NCBI GenBank assembly: GCA_901538445.1
Contig: LR594584.1
Span: forward strand, 4,737,360-4,801,359
Direction: 5' to 3'
DNA: 64,000 bases
Source: Gemmataceae bacterium
Lineage (GTDB): Bacteria; Planctomycetota; Planctomycetia; Gemmatales; Gemmataceae
The position numbers and the translations under genes were made by a program. This document shows, one piece after another, positions 9,448-18,698 of this stretch (position 1 is its first letter; every line of letters begins with the position of its first letter). The notes under the pieces are model-generated. The model did not search any database. It worked only from the letters and a program-made list of their open reading frames with translations, and was not told the origin of the DNA.

Positions 9448-10707
9448 ATGCGATTGATCGGTCTTGCACGAGTGACACTGGCGCTCCTGACCGTGGCCCC
9501 CGCGGGTTGCGGCAAGCCGAACACGGACCCCGATGGCACGCCGCCAGTCCCGACCCCGGCCCAAGTCCCGGCCCCTCCTACGGCGGCGGGGCCGGCAGCC
9601 CCGGCTGCGCCCCAAGCGACTCTGGCGGACGTGCTGGCCGCCGACGCCAAGTGGTGGGCGGCGACCGCCGAGCCGCGCCGGGCCTCGCAGGAGAAGCAAC
9701 GCCAGCGCGAAGCGGACCTCGCCGCGGCGCTGCGGAAGAAGAAGCTCCCGGCAGGGGTTCCGCCCGAGGTCGTCGGGGAGGTGAACCTGTACCGGAAGAT
9801 CCCCACGGGGAGTTCGTTCGGGGCGATCGCGGCCCTGAGCCCGGACGGGACGCGGATCGTAATCGCCGAAACGGACCTCAGTTTCACGGACAAGAAACGG
9901 TGGAACCGCGTCGTCGATTTGCTCTCCCTCGAAGCAGTCAGTCGCTTTGACGTCGGGGACGGAGGGGTGATTGGTGCCGGTGTCGTCTTCTCTTCCGATG
10001 GCAGTGTTTTGGCGACCGGACGGCCCAACGGTCAGGTCAGCGTGTGGGACGCGGACAAGGGGACGCTCCGCAACCGCGTTGACGTGGGCGGGTACGTCTG
10101 GTCCCTGGCCCCGTTCCCGGACGGCACCGGGTGGGTCGCGAGTGTCGAGGGGAGCCCGGTCAAGATCGACGCGACCGGCGCGGTGGTCAAGACGTACGGG
10201 CCGCGGGCCGTCCACGCATCCCTCGCGACCGTCTCGCCGTCCGGCTCGATGGTCGCCGCGTACACGAGATCGGGGTCGCCGGGGAAGCCGACCGGTGGCA
10301 TCACGCTCTGGGACGCATCCACGGGTGCCCGCCTCGCCGAGTTCGAGCGGCAAGGACTCAGTGGCATCAAGCTCATGTTCGCACCGGACGGCCGGACGCT
10401 GTACTCGCACGAGAACGACGTCGTCGTGGCGTGGGACGTGCCGACGGGAGCGTCGCGTGATGTCGTCCGGGCCAAGAACATGGACGTCCCGGAGCTCTCG
10501 CCGGATGGCGACTTGATCGCGTACTACTCGGACCCCGAGTTGGTGCTCCACCACCTCGGCTCGGGCAAGCAGCGCCGGCTCCGCACGAAAGCGTACTGGC
10601 CGGATTCGAACCCGGTCTTCTTCCCGGGCGGAACGCTGCTGGCGACTTCGTCGAACTCGCACTTTGTCGTCTGGGACCTGGCGCTCGCGCGGCCGCCGAA
10701 GGAGTAG
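9448..10707 (+). CDS. WD40-like beta-propeller lipoprotein
   Basis: A 419-residue protein with a signal peptide and lipobox (VAPAGC, Cys near residue 20). A Pro/Ala-rich stretch and a charged helix (about 55-110) come first. From about residue 115 there are repeated propeller blades recognisable by SPDGT, SSDGSVLATGRPNGQVSVWD, GGITLWDASTG, APDGRTLYS and SSNSHFVVWDL. These are WD40-type repeats with the W-D ending retained in several blades. It is a membrane-anchored scaffold, probably for protein-protein contacts; no catalytic residues are evident. It is convergent with the esterase gene, 22 bp apart. Confidence 0.85.
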   Translation: MRLIGLARVTLALLTVAPAGCGKPNTDPDGTPPVPTPAQVPAPPTAAGPAAPAAPQATLADVLAADAKWWAATAEPRRASQEKQRQREADLAAALRKKKLPAGVPPEVVGEVNLYRKIPTGSSFGAIAALSPDGTRIVIAETDLSFTDKKRWNRVVDLLSLEAVSRFDVGDGGVIGAGVVFSSDGSVLATGRPNGQVSVWDADKGTLRNRVDVGGYVWSLAPFPDGTGWVASVEGSPVKIDATGAVVKTYGPRAVHASLATVSPSGSMVAAYTRSGSPGKPTGGITLWDASTGARLAEFERQGLSGIKLMFAPDGRTLYSHENDVVVAWDVPTGASRDVVRAKNMDVPELSPDGDLIAYYSDPELVLHHLGSGKQRRLRTKAYWPDSNPVFFPGGTLLATSSNSHFVVWDLALARPPKE

Positions 10708-10729
10708 CGGCCGCCCGGCGCACCGCGGG

Positions 10730-11572
10730 TCACTTCGCGGCCGCGGCCTTCGCGCGGTCGCGGACGAACCGCACGAGCAGCGGGAACCCGGGCTCGGCCA
10801 TGCCGCCGTGGTCGTAGCCCTGGAGTTCGAGCAACTCGACGTCCTTGTGGCCGACCTCCTTGAGCATCCGCCAGAAGTACGCCGTCTCCTCGTACCGGCC
10901 GGTCATCTCCTTGTTGCGGTCGCCGCTCAGGAGCAGGACCGGCGGGGCGTCCTTGCGGACGTGGTACAGCGGGGCCATGTCGTCGATCACCGGGCGGGTC
11001 TTCTCGATGCCCCGCTCGGCCCGCACGGTGAAGTGGGTGACCGACTGGCCGCTGAACGGGACCAGGCCGGCGATGTCGTCGGCGTCGATCTTGTGGGCCT
11101 TGAGCCAGCGCTTGTCGAGGCCGACCATGCTCGTGAGGTAGCCGCCGGCGGAGTGCCCCGAGACGAACACCAGTTTCCGCGACCCGCCGTACGTCTCGGC
11201 GTTATCGAACGCCCAGGCGACCGCGGCGGCCGCGTCCTCGACGTACTCCGGCGACTTCGCCTTCGGGGCAAGCCGGTAGTTCGCGGCGACCACCACGAAC
11301 CCCTTGTTCGCGAGCGCGGCCGGGACCGCCTTCGACCCCGCGACCAGCCCGCCCCCGTGGAACCACACGACCACCGGCGCGCCGGTCGCGCCGACCGGGT
11401 AGTGGACGTCGAGCTTGCACCGCTCGCGCATCGCGTCGGTCAGCCCGCCGCCCGTGCGGTACGGGACGTCCTTCTCGGTCTTGTGACTCGCACCGGGCTG
11501 CTTGTCCTGGGCGGCCCCGGCCGGGGCGAGGAGCGCGAGGACGGTGAGCGCGAGAGTGAACGTGCGACGCAT
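10730..11572 (-). CDS. secreted alpha/beta-hydrolase (esterase/lipase)
   Basis: A 280-residue protein with a signal peptide ending near AGAAQ. It has the features of the hormone-sensitive-lipase/BD-FAE group: oxyanion-hole HGGG (in VVWFHGGGLVAGS), nucleophile elbow GHSAGG, a likely acid Asp in LLLSGDRNKE and a likely catalytic His in GYDHGGM near the C-terminus. It should hydrolyse short-chain esters outside the cytoplasm; substrate unknown. It is divergent from the BNR gene, with the palindromic element at 11690-11891 between them. Confidence 0.88.
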   Translation of the reverse strand: MRRTFTLALTVLALLAPAGAAQDKQPGASHKTEKDVPYRTGGGLTDAMRERCKLDVHYPVGATGAPVVVWFHGGGLVAGSKAVPAALANKGFVVVAANYRLAPKAKSPEYVEDAAAAVAWAFDNAETYGGSRKLVFVSGHSAGGYLTSMVGLDKRWLKAHKIDADDIAGLVPFSGQSVTHFTVRAERGIEKTRPVIDDMAPLYHVRKDAPPVLLLSGDRNKEMTGRYEETAYFWRMLKEVGHKDVELLELQGYDHGGMAEPGFPLLVRFVRDRAKAAAAK

Positions 11573-11689
11573 GGCAGCACCTTGATGGGGAGTGGAACCG
11601 GCGGGAGTTATGGTACGCTACCCGGAGCCGCGGCACGGGGACAGCCCCGCGGAACTCGAACGGGTGTACCTGTGGATTCGGGCAGTCCT

Positions 11690-11891
11690 GGCGAGCGGGG
11701 GACGTCATACCGGATCGCACGGATTCGTTTCGATCTGGTGGGGCAGGCATTCGTGCCTGCCTCCGGACGCGGTTGGAGGCAGGCACGAATGCCTGCCCCA
11801 CCAAAAGCAACTGATCCACGCGATTCGGTATCAGTCCCCCGGTAGAGCGTGAGACGTAGTTCAACCGGGGGACTGACGTCCCCCGCTCGCC
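11690..11891. mobile_element. MITE-like palindromic element
   Basis: An 18-bp perfect terminal inverted repeat (beginning GGCGAGCGGGGGACGTCA) lies at 11690-11707 and 11874-11891. Inside is a perfect 28-bp hairpin (arms 11737-11764 and 11775-11802, 10-nt loop), flanked by further imperfect inverted sequence. The right end also forms its own small hairpins around CCGGGGGACTGACGTCCCCC (11866-11884). No gene fits inside 202 bp. It occupies most of the 357-bp gap 11573-11929. No clear target-site duplication was seen. A related module occurs at 43033-43091. Confidence 0.8.
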
Positions 11892-11929
11892 GAAAGCCAA
11901 GGGCACCCTCTAACGCACCGAGAACACCG

Positions 11930-12949
11930 ATGAACCGTCTCGTCCTGGCGGCGCTGCTCTGCGGCCCGACCCACTCCGTCGCGCTCGGGCAGTGGCAGCC
12001 GCAGGCGATCAAGACCGACGCCGACTTCCGCGGGCTCAGCGTCGCGAGCGCGAGCGTCGCGTGGGTGAGCGGCACGAAGGGCACGTTCGGCCGGACCACC
12101 GACGGCGGCAAGACGTGGACGGTCGGCACGGTGCCCGACGCGGACAACCTCGACTTCCGCGACGTCGAGGCGTTCGGCGAGGACACGGCGTACCTGATGA
12201 GCGCCGGGCCGGGCAGCGGCTCCCGCATCTACAAGACGACCGACGGCGGCAAGACGTGGGCGCTCCAGTTCACGAACGCCGAGCCCAAGGGGTTCTTCGA
12301 CGCGCTCGCGTTCTGGGACGAGAAGCACGGACTCGCGCTGAGCGACCCGGTCGGCGGGCGGTTCCTCCTGGTCGCGACCGACGACGGCGGGAAGACGTGG
12401 GCGGCGCTGCCCGAGAAGAGCCGGCCCGAGGCGCTGCCCAACGAGGGGTGCTTCGCGGCGAGCGGCACCTGCCTCGTGGCCCGCGGCGAGCGCGACGTGT
12501 GGTTCTGCACCGGCGGGGCCAAGGCGGTGCGCGTGTTCCGCTCGACGGACCGCGGCGCGACCTGGGCCGTCAGCGAGGCTCCCCTGCTCGCCGGGGTCGA
12601 GTCGGGCGGAGCGTTCGGGCTCGCGTTCCGCGACGGCGGCCACGGAGTGCTGGTCGGCGGCGACTACCGTAAGCCGGACGCGACCGCGGGCACCGGTGCG
12701 GTCACTTCCGATGGCGGCAAGACGTGGACCGCGATCGAGAAGCCGCTGCCGTTCCGGTCCGGCGTCGCGTGGGCGAAGGACCGGTGGGTCGCCGTCGGCA
12801 CGTCGGGCTCGGACGCCTCACCCGACGCCGTGACCTGGAAGCAACTGGACCGCGAGAAGTACAACAGCGTCGCGTTCACCGCGGCCGGCGACGGCTGGGC
12901 CGTCGGCCCGAAGGGCCGCGTCGCGAAGTACGAGAAGCCGAACCGCTGA
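11930..12949 (+). CDS. secreted BNR/Ycf48-like beta-propeller protein
   Basis: The frame is open upstream into the palindromic element, but the ATG at 11930 begins a good signal peptide (MNRLVLAALLCGPTHSVALG), giving 339 residues. The mature protein has repeated Asp-box/BNR signatures: TTDGGKTW near residues 55 and 100, then DDGGKTW, STDRGATW and SDGGKTW. This pattern is shared by photosystem II assembly factor Ycf48-like proteins and bacterial sialidase-like propellers. The sialidase catalytic residues are not evident, so a binding role is more likely. The NHL gene follows 27 nt downstream on the same strand, so an operon is likely. Confidence 0.85.
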   Translation: MNRLVLAALLCGPTHSVALGQWQPQAIKTDADFRGLSVASASVAWVSGTKGTFGRTTDGGKTWTVGTVPDADNLDFRDVEAFGEDTAYLMSAGPGSGSRIYKTTDGGKTWALQFTNAEPKGFFDALAFWDEKHGLALSDPVGGRFLLVATDDGGKTWAALPEKSRPEALPNEGCFAASGTCLVARGERDVWFCTGGAKAVRVFRSTDRGATWAVSEAPLLAGVESGGAFGLAFRDGGHGVLVGGDYRKPDATAGTGAVTSDGGKTWTAIEKPLPFRSGVAWAKDRWVAVGTSGSDASPDAVTWKQLDREKYNSVAFTAAGDGWAVGPKGRVAKYEKPNR

Positions 12950-12976
12950 TCCTTCCCCCACACGAGAGCTGCCCCG

Positions 12977-14050
12977 ATGGTTCGATTCGCATTCGCCGCC
13001 GCGGTCGCGCTGGTCGCCACCGCTGCCCCCGCACAGACGGTCTCCACCTTCGCCGGCACGGGCACGAAGGGCTTCTCCGGCGACGGCGGGCCGGCCGACA
13101 AGGCGCAACTCAACAACCCGTTTGCCGTGGCCCGGGGGCCGGACGGCTACCTCTACATTTGCGACGTGGACAACCACCGCGTGCGCCGGGTGTCGAAGGA
13201 CGGCGTCATCACCACGTTCGCCGGCAGCGGCAAGAAGGGGTACGCCGGCGACGGCGGCCCGGCGACCGAGGCGGCGCTGAACCAGCCCTACGAACTCGCG
13301 TGGGACAAGGGCGGGAACCTGCACTTCGTCGAGATCGGCAACCACGTCGTCCGCCGGGTGGACGCGAAGACCGGCGTCATCTCCACCGTCGCCGGCACGG
13401 GCAAGGCCGGGTTCGGCGGCGACGGCGGCCCGGCCGACAAGGCCCAGATGAACCAGCCGCACAGCCTCGCGTTCGACGCGGCCGGCGACCTGTTCGTGTG
13501 CGACATCCTCAACCACCGGGTCCGCAGGATCGACGCGAAGACCGGCACGATTTCCACGTTCTCCGGCACCGGCGTGAAGAAGACCGCCCCGGACGGCTCG
13601 AAGATCGACGGCGCGGCGCTGCACGGCCCGCGGGCGCTCGCGTTCGCCCCGGACGGCACCCTGTGGCTGGCGCTCCGCGAGGGGAACGCGGTGCTGAGCC
13701 TCGACCCGAAGGCCGGCACGCTCAAGCGGGTCGCGGGCACCGGCAAGTCCGGGTTCACCGGCAACGGCGGGCCGGCCCTCGAAGCGACGCTGTCCGGCCC
13801 GAAGTGCGTGGGCCTCGACGCGAAGGGCAACGTGTACCTCGCCGACACCGAGTCGCACACGGTCCGCATGATCGACGTGAAGAAGGGGACGCTCGAGTTG
13901 CTCGTCGGGGAGGGGCAGAAGGGCGACGGGCCGGACGGCCCCGCGCTGAAGTGCCGCCTGGCCCGCCCGCACGGCGTGTTCGTGGACGCCGACGGCGGCG
14001 TCTACATCGGCGACAGCGAGAACCACCGCGTCCGCCTGCTCCGCCCGTGA
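12977..14050 (+). CDS. secreted NHL-repeat beta-propeller protein
   Basis: A 357-residue protein with a signal peptide (VALVATAAPAQ). At least five blades carry the pair GTGxxGFxGDGGPA and NHRVRRV, for example GTGTKGFSGDGGPAD, GSGKKGYAGDGGPAT, GTGKAGFGGDGGPAD and GTGKSGFTGNGGPAL. This is the classic planctomycete exported NHL propeller. A protein-, nucleic-acid- or carbohydrate-binding role is known for the fold, but no enzyme motif is seen. It follows the BNR propeller gene in an apparent operon and converges with the hydrolase gene 6 bp away. Confidence 0.9.
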   Translation: MVRFAFAAAVALVATAAPAQTVSTFAGTGTKGFSGDGGPADKAQLNNPFAVARGPDGYLYICDVDNHRVRRVSKDGVITTFAGSGKKGYAGDGGPATEAALNQPYELAWDKGGNLHFVEIGNHVVRRVDAKTGVISTVAGTGKAGFGGDGGPADKAQMNQPHSLAFDAAGDLFVCDILNHRVRRIDAKTGTISTFSGTGVKKTAPDGSKIDGAALHGPRALAFAPDGTLWLALREGNAVLSLDPKAGTLKRVAGTGKSGFTGNGGPALEATLSGPKCVGLDAKGNVYLADTESHTVRMIDVKKGTLELLVGEGQKGDGPDGPALKCRLARPHGVFVDADGGVYIGDSENHRVRLLRP

Positions 14051-14056
14051 CAGTGG

Positions 14057-14635
14057 TCACGTCGCGGCGGCCGCCGAGCGAGCGATCACGAGGCCGCTCA
14101 CCGCCTTGAACTTCGGGTGCGAGGCGTCGCCGGTCCACTCGAACGCGACCGCCTCGACGGTGGTGGGCACCGCACCGGCCTGTTCGAGCCGGCGGATCGC
14201 GGTGTCGTGGTCGAGCCGCCCGCGGGCCGCGAGTGCGTCCACGGCGAGGTAGACGTGCAGCCCGGCGGCGAGCAGGTCGAGCGCGGTCTGCGCAACGCAC
14301 ACGTGCGTCTCCATGCCGACGAGCACGACGCTGGGCCGCCGCAGCATCTCCAGTTCTTCGAGGAACGTCCCGGCCCCGCAGCAACTGAACGCGGTCTTCG
14401 CGGGGAGGTCGGCGGGGAGCCGGCGGGCGAGTTTGGGGGTCGTGGGGCCGAGCCCCTTGGGGTACTGCTCCGTCGCCCGCACCGGCACGTCGAGCAGCGC
14501 CGCGACGTCCATGAGGAACCCGGCGTTCGCGACGAGCGCCGCGGCCGTGGGGATCTTGGCGAGGAGCCGGTCCTGCACGTCGATGACGACGAGGGCGGAG
14601 GTCTCGGCGCGGAGCCGCTTCACGGGGCTGGTCAC
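14057..14635 (-). CDS. isochorismatase-family cysteine hydrolase
   Basis: A 192-residue protein of the isochorismatase/nicotinamidase-like fold (YcaC-like). Visible family elements are the Asp-containing first strand (SALVVIDVQDRL, about 14-25), a conserved TEQYPKGLG loop and the nucleophile Cys in METHVCVAQTA near residue 116. The family hydrolyses amide or enol-ether bonds, but many members, including YcaC, lack a known substrate. It ends 6 bp from the NHL gene (convergent) and begins 3 nt after the transglutaminase stop, so it is probably cotranscribed with that gene. Confidence 0.88.
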   Translation of the reverse strand: MTSPVKRLRAETSALVVIDVQDRLLAKIPTAAALVANAGFLMDVAALLDVPVRATEQYPKGLGPTTPKLARRLPADLPAKTAFSCCGAGTFLEELEMLRRPSVVLVGMETHVCVAQTALDLLAAGLHVYLAVDALAARGRLDHDTAIRRLEQAGAVPTTVEAVAFEWTGDASHPKFKAVSGLVIARSAAAAT

Positions 14636-14638
14636 GGG

Positions 14639-16873
14639 TCACCTCGCAGAGTGCAGGGCGCGGGCGAGCGCCTTGAGTTCGGTGTCGAGCATGTCGAGCC
14701 GCTCGTCCGACGGGACGTGGCCGCCGAACCGCGCCTCGTAGTACGCATCGACCCACGCGGCCGGAACCCCGGCGACGGCGGCGGTGGCCGGGCTGGCGGC
14801 GAGCACCGCGGCCGCGCGGGCGGCGAACTCGCGGGGCGTGTCGCCGGGGAGCGGGACCAGGCCGCGGGCGGCGAGGACCGCGAACAGGCGGCCCAGCCGG
14901 GTCGTTTCCGGGGCGACCGGGACCGCCCGCGCCCGCCGCATCCGCACCAGGGCCAGCACGAGCCCGACCCCGACGAGCGCGAGCACCTCCCACCGTGACA
15001 CGAACCCGATCGCCCGCCACCCGGCGGCGGGCACGGCCGCGGCCGCGTCGGCCACCACCTCGCGGACCCACGCGCGGGCCTCCTCGCCCGCGCCGCCCCC
15101 GCCCGGGTCGGCGGCCGGCTCGCCGCCCGGGGTCGGGTCCAGGGTCCGCCACCGGCTCACCGGCCGCTCGCGGGGGTCGTCGCCGGCGTCCGGCTCGTAG
15201 TCGGTGACGAGGGCGCACACCCAGGCGTGGGCGTGCTCCTGCCGCACGAGGTACTTGCGGGGGTCGGCGGTCGGCTCCCAGCCCTTGAACCCGAGCACCA
15301 GCACCGCCGGCACGCCCTGCGACCGGAGCATCAGGGCCAGCGCCGAGGCGAACCGTTCGCAGTGCCCGGCCCTCGTGACGAACAGGAACTCCTCGATCGG
15401 GTCGAGGTCCTTGCGCGCCCGCCGGAGCCGCGTGGTGTACGTGAACCCGGGGGCGGTCGCGAGGTGGGCGGTGAACGCCTTTGCGACCGCGTCGTGGAAC
15501 TCGCGCCGCGGGAGGTCCGTCACGGGGTCGCGGCAGTCGCCGGGGAGCCTCCCCTCGTTGACCATGCGGTTCACCACCCCGTCGGCGTACTCCTTCACCC
15601 GCCGCACCGGGTTCTGGAGCAGCGGGCGGACCTTGGACCCGGGGTCGGCGTCGCCGAGGCGGAACCGCGGGCTCAGGTCGGGCTCGGCCCGGGGCTGCCA
15701 CACCTGAACGTAGGTGTGCGTCTCGTTCCGGCGGATCCGGCCGGACCACAGGAACGAGCCGTCGCCGCCCCACAGCCACGGCTGCGGGCCGTTCACGGTG
15801 GTGCTCGCGACCGGCACCGGCTGGTCGGCGGCCCAGGTGACCGGCTCGGCGAGGAACTGGCCGGCGAGCGCCGCCGGGACCGCGAACCGGAGCGTGACCT
15901 GCCCCGGCCCGAGCCGCGGGGGCGACCAGTGGAGCTGCGTCCGCGGCGCGCCGTCCACGCCGGGGAGCGGGAGGTCGCTGGGCTGCCACGTTCCGCCCGA
16001 GTACGTCCGCAGCACGCGGCCCCGCCACAGTTGCGCCGCGGGGAGCTCGGGGGTCAGCCCGTCGGCCGCCTCGACCTCGACCTCGAACGCCGGGGCCGGG
16101 TTCTCGCGCAGGTTCCCGGTCTGGTTCAGATCGACCATCTGGCTCGCGGCGTACCCGATCTCGACCCGCGGCTTGCCGAACTCGAGCTTCTCGCCCGGCG
16201 ACGCGGGGGTGACGAGGTATAGCGGGGCCGCGACCGCCGCGGCCGCACCCGCGAGCCGCAGCGCCGACCGCACGCCGGCCCGCGGGGGCACACCGGGCGG
16301 CCCGACGACGCCCGCGGGGGCGGGGGCCGGGCGGTTCGGGATCGGCCGCACGGCCCCCGCCTCGCGGCGGAGGAAGAACAGGCTCAGGCTCCAGACCGCG
16401 GACAGTGCGTACAGGCCGATCAGCGCGCCGCAGACCGCGTCCTCTTCAATGGCCCCGCTGAGGCACACCCCGACGAGGCCCATCCCCTGGAGCGCCCAGT
16501 AGTCTCCGACGTGCTGCTCGCGGCGGGCGAGTTTGGCCGGGATGAGGGTGACGAGGAGCGGGCCGAACGGGGCGACCAAGACGAGCTGGAGGTTGGCGTC
16601 CTGGGTGTCGGGCCGCTGGGCGACCTGTGCGATGCGGATCGCCGCCCACGCGAGGTTGAGGAGCCCGACGACGAGCCCGAGTCGGTTCGCGGCGGGGATC
16701 GAGAGCAGCGTGACGCGGGTCTCGAGGTGGTACAGGATGGCGAGCGCCGCGACCGCGCACGCCGCGAGGACCGGCACCTCGGGGAGCAGGTCGGCCTCGG
16801 CGTACCCGACGCACGCGCACGCGAGCGCCAGCGTCAGGTACAGGCTCCGTCGGAACGCCGCGTCGCTGGGCAT
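14639..16873 (-). CDS. TgpA-like membrane transglutaminase
   Basis: ATG at 16873 is preferred over 16909 because it directly precedes the first membrane segment; the product is then 744 residues. It has several N-terminal transmembrane helices (DUF3488-type), a long periplasmic segment with a transglutaminase-like core, and a C-terminal helix (VLALVGVGLVLALV) followed by a DUF4129-like tail. The Cys-His-Asp triad is visible in AGHCERFASAL (about 504), QEHAHAW (about 546) and TLDPTPGG (about 577). TgpA proteins are membrane transglutaminases often linked to MoxR/DUF58 genes, but no such genes are adjacent here. It is probably the first gene of an operon with the downstream hydrolase. Confidence 0.88.
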   Translation of the reverse strand: MPSDAAFRRSLYLTLALACACVGYAEADLLPEVPVLAACAVAALAILYHLETRVTLLSIPAANRLGLVVGLLNLAWAAIRIAQVAQRPDTQDANLQLVLVAPFGPLLVTLIPAKLARREQHVGDYWALQGMGLVGVCLSGAIEEDAVCGALIGLYALSAVWSLSLFFLRREAGAVRPIPNRPAPAPAGVVGPPGVPPRAGVRSALRLAGAAAAVAAPLYLVTPASPGEKLEFGKPRVEIGYAASQMVDLNQTGNLRENPAPAFEVEVEAADGLTPELPAAQLWRGRVLRTYSGGTWQPSDLPLPGVDGAPRTQLHWSPPRLGPGQVTLRFAVPAALAGQFLAEPVTWAADQPVPVASTTVNGPQPWLWGGDGSFLWSGRIRRNETHTYVQVWQPRAEPDLSPRFRLGDADPGSKVRPLLQNPVRRVKEYADGVVNRMVNEGRLPGDCRDPVTDLPRREFHDAVAKAFTAHLATAPGFTYTTRLRRARKDLDPIEEFLFVTRAGHCERFASALALMLRSQGVPAVLVLGFKGWEPTADPRKYLVRQEHAHAWVCALVTDYEPDAGDDPRERPVSRWRTLDPTPGGEPAADPGGGGAGEEARAWVREVVADAAAAVPAAGWRAIGFVSRWEVLALVGVGLVLALVRMRRARAVPVAPETTRLGRLFAVLAARGLVPLPGDTPREFAARAAAVLAASPATAAVAGVPAAWVDAYYEARFGGHVPSDERLDMLDTELKALARALHSAR

Positions 16874-16940
16874 GGCCGCTCGGCTCGTGGGGGGCGACGA
16901 AATTAGCATACGCCGCTGGACCTGCTCCGCGCAGGTGGTG

Positions 16941-18590
16941 CTAGCCAGGAGGTGCTGGGCCGATTAGTGCGATCGCTTGCACTCCGCGGTTGAGACCTGG
17001 GTGCTTTGCGTAGTATTCTCGTAGCGGTGTTGCGGCGCGATCGGGCAGTTTCCCCCACTGCTCCAATGCAACGACCGCGTGGAAGCGGACACTTTCGTCG
17101 TCCGCTTTCGCTTTACGTTCGGGTGGCTGAAGTAGGCTAAGGAGCGCATCGATTACAGCCGCCCGGGTAGCCGCGGATGATGCGTTTTCAATCGGCTGGT
17201 TCCGTTCGCCTATCTGCCCCAGAGCGCTCGCGATATTCCACTGGATGAGTGGCTCGCGCTCTCGAAGAGCCTCAATCAGATCCTCGATCCAATCAAGTTG
17301 CCTTTGCTCCGGAAGTCTCCCCCGTATGGTCAACAGGTTCAGTTGATGAGCCGCGGCCTCTCGAAGTGCGGGAAGTCGGTCACGGAGGGCCGCGAAGAGG
17401 TAAGGTACGGCCTCGTCACAGACGGCCGCAACCTGAGCGACGGCGCTCAGCCAAGTGGCACGCACTACAGGCCGTAGCGCCAGTAACCCTTCTGCTATCA
17501 CTGCCCAACCTTCGGCCGGGACTCCAAGCGATGCGAGTGCGACGCCAATTTCGATTTTCCGGTCACTGAGCACACCTTGCGTTTTAAGTGCGCCTCGGAG
17601 GACGGTGAGGGCCGACCTAGCCGGTTCACCGATCCTCTGAAGAGCATGGACAATCGAACCTCGGGCGGTTTCTCGGTCCCATTCCTTGTTCGTAAGTAGC
17701 ACATCGACGAGAGCTGGGACGGCATCCGCCGCATCCGCACCCATGTCGCCCAACACCTCTGCTGCGGCGTGGCGAACCCTACCGGTGTGCGACTTAACCG
17801 CATGGACGAGTGCGCGGGTTTTTGTTTGATCGAGGGCTGCGGCGCGACCAACGCCTTCCAGTACCTCCCAGTAGTCGTCCGTATTGAGGTGGTCGATGAC
17901 GAGAATCGGGTCCGGTTTAATCTTGTCGAGGGCGTCGAAAGCGGCCTCGCAGTGCCAGGCGTTAGACGCGAGTTCGGGGACCGCCTTCAGTGCCGCGGAG
18001 CCAATCGCTCCGAACGTGTGGTACAGCAGCGACACGAACGGGTTCTGGCGGTGGTAGTCGTTCGCGAACTCGTCCCACTTGTCGTGCTTCGGCAGGTCGA
18101 GCAGCAGGTCCACGGCCGGCGCCGCCTTGGGGCCGTGGAACCGCAGATCGATGATCGCCTCGTACACGTCGTACCAAGTGCCGGTGCGGATCTGCTTCAT
18201 GAGCGACCGCACCGGCTTGAGCTTGGGCGGCCGGGCGAATTCGAGGTACGCGTAAACGAGCGGGAAGCGCGCATCGGGTGACTCCCGGAGCCACGCCCGC
18301 AGGGTCGGCGTCGCCGCGGGGCCGATGTCGTCCAGCAGGTACGGCAGGTCCGCGTGCCGCTGTTCGTGGGCGGGATCAAGGAGCGCCGCGAGGATGCGTG
18401 GGGTCGGGTCGGCGGCGTCCGGGGCCATCCACTCCCAGAGTTCGTCGATCCGAACCCACGCCGCACGCGGGTCGTCGTGGTCCTGGAGCCAGTCGGCGAA
18501 CGCGAGCCGCGCGGTGCGGTCGTCCGGAGCAGCCCGGATCGCGTCGAGGAACGCTTGCATTTCTGCCCGTGGAAGCTCGACACTCGCCAT
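16941..18590 (-). CDS. HEAT-repeat protein with N-terminal TIGR02996 domain
   Basis: A 549-residue cytoplasmic protein. Residues 10-45 (FLDAIRAAPDDRTARLAFAD, then WLQDHDDPRAAW) match the TIGR02996 planctomycete repeat-companion domain. From about residue 65 onward there are alpha-helical HEAT-like repeats such as GRVRHAAAEVLGDMGADAAD and SALGQIGERNQP. The role is likely protein-protein scaffolding; no enzyme motif is seen. The 3' two thirds of the gene (about 16960-17970) are visibly less GC-rich than the 5' part, with codons unlike the neighbours, suggesting a mosaic origin. Confidence 0.85.
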   Translation of the reverse strand: MASVELPRAEMQAFLDAIRAAPDDRTARLAFADWLQDHDDPRAAWVRIDELWEWMAPDAADPTPRILAALLDPAHEQRHADLPYLLDDIGPAATPTLRAWLRESPDARFPLVYAYLEFARPPKLKPVRSLMKQIRTGTWYDVYEAIIDLRFHGPKAAPAVDLLLDLPKHDKWDEFANDYHRQNPFVSLLYHTFGAIGSAALKAVPELASNAWHCEAAFDALDKIKPDPILVIDHLNTDDYWEVLEGVGRAAALDQTKTRALVHAVKSHTGRVRHAAAEVLGDMGADAADAVPALVDVLLTNKEWDRETARGSIVHALQRIGEPARSALTVLRGALKTQGVLSDRKIEIGVALASLGVPAEGWAVIAEGLLALRPVVRATWLSAVAQVAAVCDEAVPYLFAALRDRLPALREAAAHQLNLLTIRGRLPEQRQLDWIEDLIEALREREPLIQWNIASALGQIGERNQPIENASSAATRAAVIDALLSLLQPPERKAKADDESVRFHAVVALEQWGKLPDRAATPLREYYAKHPGLNRGVQAIALIGPAPPG

Positions 18591-18698
18591 CGGCCGCCCT
18601 CCTCTGTGACGCTACCAAAGTCGCAGGCGCACACCGTGTGTGTGCGTCGCCACGAATCACAGGAACGGCACACGGAGTGCGTCTTCGACTTCGCGGCG

